Below are positions 58,756-64,000 of a stretch of DNA of 64,000 nt, one piece after another. Location: contig JADWOT020000004.1 of NCBI GenBank assembly GCA_036345935.2, forward strand, positions 20,875,155 through 20,939,154, given 5' to 3'. Made by a program: the position numbers and the translations under genes. The number at the start of each line of letters is the position of its first letter. Position 1 is the stretch's first letter. Source of the stretch: Taenia hydatigena (taxonomy: Eukaryota; Platyhelminthes; Cestoda; Cyclophyllidea; Taeniidae). Under the pieces are notes generated by a model. The model searched no databases. It saw only the letters and a list, made by a program, of their open reading frames with translations, and was not told the DNA's origin.

Positions 58756-61700
58756 GTGAGATAAAACACATCATTTCCTACTAACCTTTTATCACCTAGT
58801 GTGTGCTTAGTGAATTTCTCACCCTCTTTTCCTCATGCTTAATGATGCATGCGTTTGTATCAACTTAGCTATTTATGTTTCTGTCTCACATGGCTTTGCC
58901 ACTTCATTCCTCCACCCCGTGCTGCTCTACTTGCTTTGAAGCAGTAACGGCATAAGCAGCTGGGCAAATTAAGAAGCCAACTCCTTCTTCAAACATTTCG
59001 AAGTGAGTTATGACTTGGTAATGACAGAGAGTAACGTCTTGGTGGTAGCGGCGAAGGGAGTAAAATGAGTGCCCTATGCTATTTGTCCTTTAAATAGTCG
59101 TTCCCGGTTTCATTGGCTCCTGTGCATATAACGGATCCCATGGTGAAACATGAGGAAATCACCTTTGAATTCTGCATGACTCTACTAATGCTAAAGAATA
59201 AGAACAAATAAAATTGTCGAGCATACAGTGCTTCTGGTGTGATATTTTTAACATAGCTACACCTAACAACCTTCATGGCATTTGTAATTAGATAAAATTA
59301 TTTTCTCCTAACCTTGTCTTAAATACAAGAATTTGTCAGCCCATTTATAAGACCAATATTTGCTAATCAAGTCACAAGAAATCTAAGCACATACGACCTG
59401 CGCATCATATTGGGCACACAAATGGAAGTTCTGATTAAAAAATCGCTGTTATCATAGGCAGATGTGGCACAAGTGCGAATCACCACCTCTGAAACGCCAT
59501 AGGACTCTGCTCTTGGAAGCTGATTTCTCCTCAAGAATAGTAACACGCGACAAAGAAAATACGAATTGTTTCTCAATTATTCAAAATTTTATGCCCTTAA
59601 ATGATAAGTACCGCATATTGTGATGTTCAATAAAAAAGACAGAGTATTGCAGTCGAGATTGTGACAAACCTAGAAATCAAAGATTTGGTATGTTTTTTAT
59701 TTGCTTTTGATTTATCTCATGTGCATGGCTATTGTTAGTTAAACATCGAGTCGTCCAAAGGTCCCCATCGAGTTCAACAATCGGCTCTAACAAAGGTAGC
59801 TTTGTCTCACAATCAAAGGTGTGTATTTCATTGCTATTATTACTTGTTGGGGCAAAAGTATAATCGAGGTCCAAAAGTTGCTACACGGTAATCATGTGAG
59901 AAAGGCAAATCTAAATAAAAATAAAATCTTTTGCACCAAAGTGGAACTGACCCCGCCTGTAGAAACAATTAAAGCAAAGTATTTTATAAAACGCTTTACT
60001 TTCCAAACTGTCTTCATTTTTAGGGAATAAACCTGAAAAGTGATGCTCTTGATTGCATTTTTGTTCATCCTTATGGCCTCTGATGCTTCATAACTTCACT
60101 CACAGTGCTGCTGCAGCTGTGGCTACGCAAACTCTCTGACGCCTGCGAATAATGCGGTCTTCTTCCCAGCTGCTTTAGAGCACCACCGGTTACCCGGCTG
60201 CGCGATGTAGGAGGTGTAAATAGCATGCATAGTGCACGAAATTCTGCAAAACATATTGGCAAGTTGTGGCAGAATTAAGGACATTCTCGTGTAGTTTTAA
60301 TGCCTTTGCTTCGAACTTCTAGTATACATGCGCAATTTGAAGAGTCAGTTTTCAATAATCACGATAATGTACGGTGTCTTACAAAACCTGTTGAGAGAAA
60401 GAAGATGGGTTTCGCATGACCGACTTTTGTAGGCATCGCTTCTCAAAAGAAAGCACTTTTCGGGCCCATATGTTAATTTCAGTTGGCAGATGGACCTTGA
60501 AAGTAGTTGTTAGTTAAGTTCCAGCAAGTGGGCTCTTGCTTTTACATTATGCTTCCTGCTCTCTCTCACCCCACACGCACAAGTCAAATCAAGGATATTG
60601 CTAGGGATATGGAGTGGTGCAGAGCTTGGTAATGCAAAATGGGTGGTGAATGCATCATTTAGGGATAATTACTGACCCGGCTTTTGCTTGATAAAATTCA
60701 CAGGACGTCTGCCTTTCCTCTTCGCAAGCTTGTAACTAAGTCAGTCTGGTGAATCTAAAGGAACGAATATTTCTTCTCTAATTGCGCATTTTAATCTCCA
60801 TAGTATTAAAAAGGGAAGCAGAAATATAAAAAATTAGGCAGTTGTGGATGCATAATATGCGACATTGACTCGGCACGTGAAGCATAATATCTGTGCTTTC
60901 CACCACTTGACTTCTGCTCCCCAGTTGGAGTGGCTGTGAGCGGTAAACGAATTGTTTTTCCATCATTCAATGTATGCGGTCGCATAATTTGCACTTCATG
61001 AGCTACCCTTGTTGCCTTTACACTTACTTCATTGATGTGCCACTGGTGGCACATGATTTTTCACAATTGAAAATGCGGGATCAGTTTTAATGTATTAGTA
61101 TCATGATACCATGATATTATAAAACCATGGAATTCTGCCACAGACATAAAAGTCGCTTTCCTGTACCGGTTTTGGAATGGATTAAAAGCGAATAATTGGA
61201 GCAGACATGTATGAATTCTATTTATTGTGCTTCGTTGGCGATTTGTGAGATAAATTAGGGCTGCTTTTTTATTTTTTGTATTATGTCCCCTTCAATTTTG
61301 CCATTCAACAAAATAACCTGTTGCTTATTTAAAAAAAAAACAGTTTTAGTCTTTGTGACAAGTGCAGGAACTCGTGATTTACAACGTTTCTGCATTTAAA
61401 AGCAATTAATTTGTCCTCCACGACACTTTTGATCGTGCATAGAATGGCCTAAATGATTGCATAGTTCACGCACTTTGTGCGATCCGTGCCGCTGCGGTGG
61501 ATTTCATTCGAAAATGATAAAGAGGTATCAAACAATACAGCACTTACTATCGAGCCGCGCTACTTCAATATCCCGATAATGCATCTTTTGAGGATGTGCT
61601 TCAATAGCTTCTGGTAATTCTTTTGCTTTGTCAGTATTCTATAGCGGTAAAGGCTGCATGAACTGCACCTAATTCGCATTCTACTGTGCTCACTGTTGTT

Positions 61701-64000
61701 TGAGTGCCTTACAGGACTGCGATAAGGTAGGCACGAAAAATCGACACTTTCATGGAATGCTGAATGACCCAGGACTCCTTAAATCTTGTTTATGAATGCT
61801 GCCATTGAGGCTACCTTTTGATGATAACGCAAGACTATATAAGAATTTTCTTCACCGTACCCCTCCACGTTACCGTTTTCTTTCACTGCCATTCTTGAAC
61901 TCGGTGGCACCGATAATATTTATGTTTTGCTAACGAGTTTGTGTAGGCTGTGGCACAGTGCATGAGACTCTTAATACTAGCTGCGTTTATAGTATTTGCA
62001 CCAGTCTTGACCTTATAACGACAGGATTTAAAATTAAAACTTTTCTGGATTTCTTGACATATGCTTATGAAATCTTTTCCCAAAGACGCGCATGCTTGTG
62101 TCGAAGGCTGATGATGGCATCAAAACAATAATTGGAGTGAGAAGGTATAAGAGATAGCATGTCCATCCTCTTTGCTTTTACCCACTTTTCAAATGTGCAT
62201 CTTCACGCTGGTCACCTTTTTGATAGACGGTACAGGGCAATGTCGTCATGCCTTATCGTTTACAATGAAAATAGGGAATCTTCTTTCACCACTGACTGTC
62301 GTAGCTTTTTCTCACAAAGAGGCCTGCTTTGTACCACACTGAATGCGTCGATCTTGCCGTTGTATTCTCAAACTGTTATAAGCGAACACGGAATGCCTTA
62401 CCCCATCATTTAGAATGCTAAAACAACCGTACATGATGCCGCTTCAAACTTGAAGATAAAATACTGCAGCAAATTGTTAGAGTCAATTCGAAAAACGTTC
62501 GCGCCTTCTCCAACTGCTGCACAACGGAATCGATAGCAGCCTAAGCATTTGTAGCGCCGTAACCCACTTGCCCTCTGCTCACATATCAGACCAGTTCCAG
62601 CCGCAGGTTCAATTCGCCTCCAGTGGACACACTAAGCAGTGATGCATAACACACAGTCTATGCTCTATTCTGCATGCGAAAGTTGCAATTGTTTTCCTTT
62701 TTAATGTAAATGCTCGTGATACAGAGAGAACTGCCTGTATAGGAGTAGTTACACTCTCTTGCTTTGCATGGGACTTTGCAAAGACTTATTTGTTACAACG
62801 ATCTCGCACGTAGGATGTTATCAGCAACACAAGCAATGCATTTGACTAGGATTTTAAACTCTCCCTCTCATGACTGACTTAGTTCGGGTTAGTAGATGCT
62901 ACTGCATGTCATTTGCAATTGTCACCAATCTGTGTATGGAGTCTTGAGGTCCACGGAAGGCTGAAAATGACTAATCTCGTTTACAGTTGCCAATAGATCC
63001 AAAAAATCATCGATATTAGCGCTCCCGTAATCTGCGACTTAACACGCATTTTTCCTCCAATCAAACCTTAAAGTTAGTTGCATTTACCACTTTTTAAAAT
63101 TACATCTGATCTTTAGAGGAATTATGGACCTCGCCTAAGTGAGCCAGGTGATGCTAATGCATTCGCCATAATAGTGTACGAAGTTTTCCACCAGAAAAAA
63201 ACATACGGACCCCGAGATCTACTTGTGGGAGAAATTCTTGAACGCGTTATGGGTAAAGGAAATCATCCTTTTCATCAGCAGACAAATATTTATTGTCCCT
63301 ACAAAATACCGCCTTGCTGACTTGGCAATAGTGTGAGGCTAGGATGAACCGGGTCACTCGTAGCCTACATATGGAGCGGGCATTTTCATTGAGTAGCTCA
63401 GCACTATTCACGTCAGGTTTGAGGATTTTGTAAGGCAAAATCTGTCTAAAGCCTCTGTGAAATCGAATGTGAAGAACAAAGAATTTTGGGGACAAATTTA
63501 CCTAAATCAGTCTCTGAATGCAAATGCCGTAGGTGGCGCATATGAAGCTCTGCGCTGGCACCGTGGAAGCCCATTTGTGAAGGCCTGGAAGGACTCACGT
63601 GCCTCATGGCAACTAAAAACAGGCATCCCATTGAAATATATAAACATTCTTGCATGAGCATGATCGGGAAACCATGGTCTAGGACTAACATTCAAATGAT
63701 AAGGGAAAAGAGGGCTTTCAAAATTTCTATTCTTTTCTTCGATTCCTCAAGAATACCGAATATCGTAGAGAACATCTTCAAAATGATGGAGGACTACTTA
63801 TGTTGGTCGAAAGGAAAGATGAAGATGCGAATGCAGGAACTGAAGATGATGAATAGAAAGAATGACCTTCTCATTCAGTGCAGTTAGCCTCCGTAACCCA
63901 TCTCTCAACTTGATTTACATCACTCATGTAAAAAACTTAATTTCTACCAAAAAAACTTTTAACTGTTAGCCTTGGCTTCTAGTAGCCTATATCTTTATGT
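58756..64000. other. right end, no gene seen
   Basis: AT-rich DNA with short ORFs (up to 93 codons at 63606-63887) and no recognised domain or RNA gene. Confidence 0.55.

Noticed and set aside
1..64000. CRISPR arrays, bacterial operons, phage or plasmid modules
   Set aside because: No spaced direct repeats, no ribosome-binding sites and no long ORFs. The RNA genes are eukaryotic in type.

Overview
This window looks like a nuclear genomic segment from an invertebrate metazoan. It holds eukaryotic tRNA genes with internal A and B boxes, a spliceosomal U1 snRNA gene, LTR-retroelement debris and long microsatellites. There is no bacterial gene organisation and no long protein-coding ORF. A flatworm, possibly a tapeworm, is a guess from the non-coding miniature LTR retrotransposon, which has the architecture of the TRIM elements known from taeniid cestodes. 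That identity is not established here.

The dominant structure is a near-perfect inverted repeat of about 25.4 kb. Arm 1 (8989-21063) and arm 2 (22277-34359) are each about 12.1 kb and flank a 1213-bp unique spacer. Each arm carries the same RNA genes in the same order, read from the outer end inward: tRNA-Pro(AGG), tRNA-Ser(GCT), tRNA-Phe(GAA) and U1 snRNA. By eye I found only about 18 single-base differences and two indels between the arms. One indel is an 11-nt deletion that destroys the T arm of tRNA-Phe in arm 2. The other is a 19-nt deletion in arm 1. Fifteen of the 18 substitutions lie within about 400 bp of an RNA gene. Every RNA gene in the arms has a strongly G-rich sense strand in its 5' flank.

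Outside the palindrome: 1-8988 shows no gene I can recognise. 34360-40035 has a degenerate tRNA-Pro(TGG) and a dispersed repeat also present in the arms. 40036-40532 is a 497-bp CCA/TGG microsatellite. 40533-55243 has one candidate C2H2 zinc-finger exon. 55244-56140 is a complete 897-bp TRIM-type LTR element with matching target-site duplications. 56141-64000 has one weak candidate exon and a TTC microsatellite. Related solo LTRs sit at mirror positions in both arms and in the spacer.

The only functional theme supported is stable small-RNA production: three tRNAs for translation and U1 for 5' splice-site recognition, each doubled by the palindrome. The palindrome could be a real ampliconic structure or two haplotypes joined head to head by the assembler. 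The sequence alone cannot decide between these.
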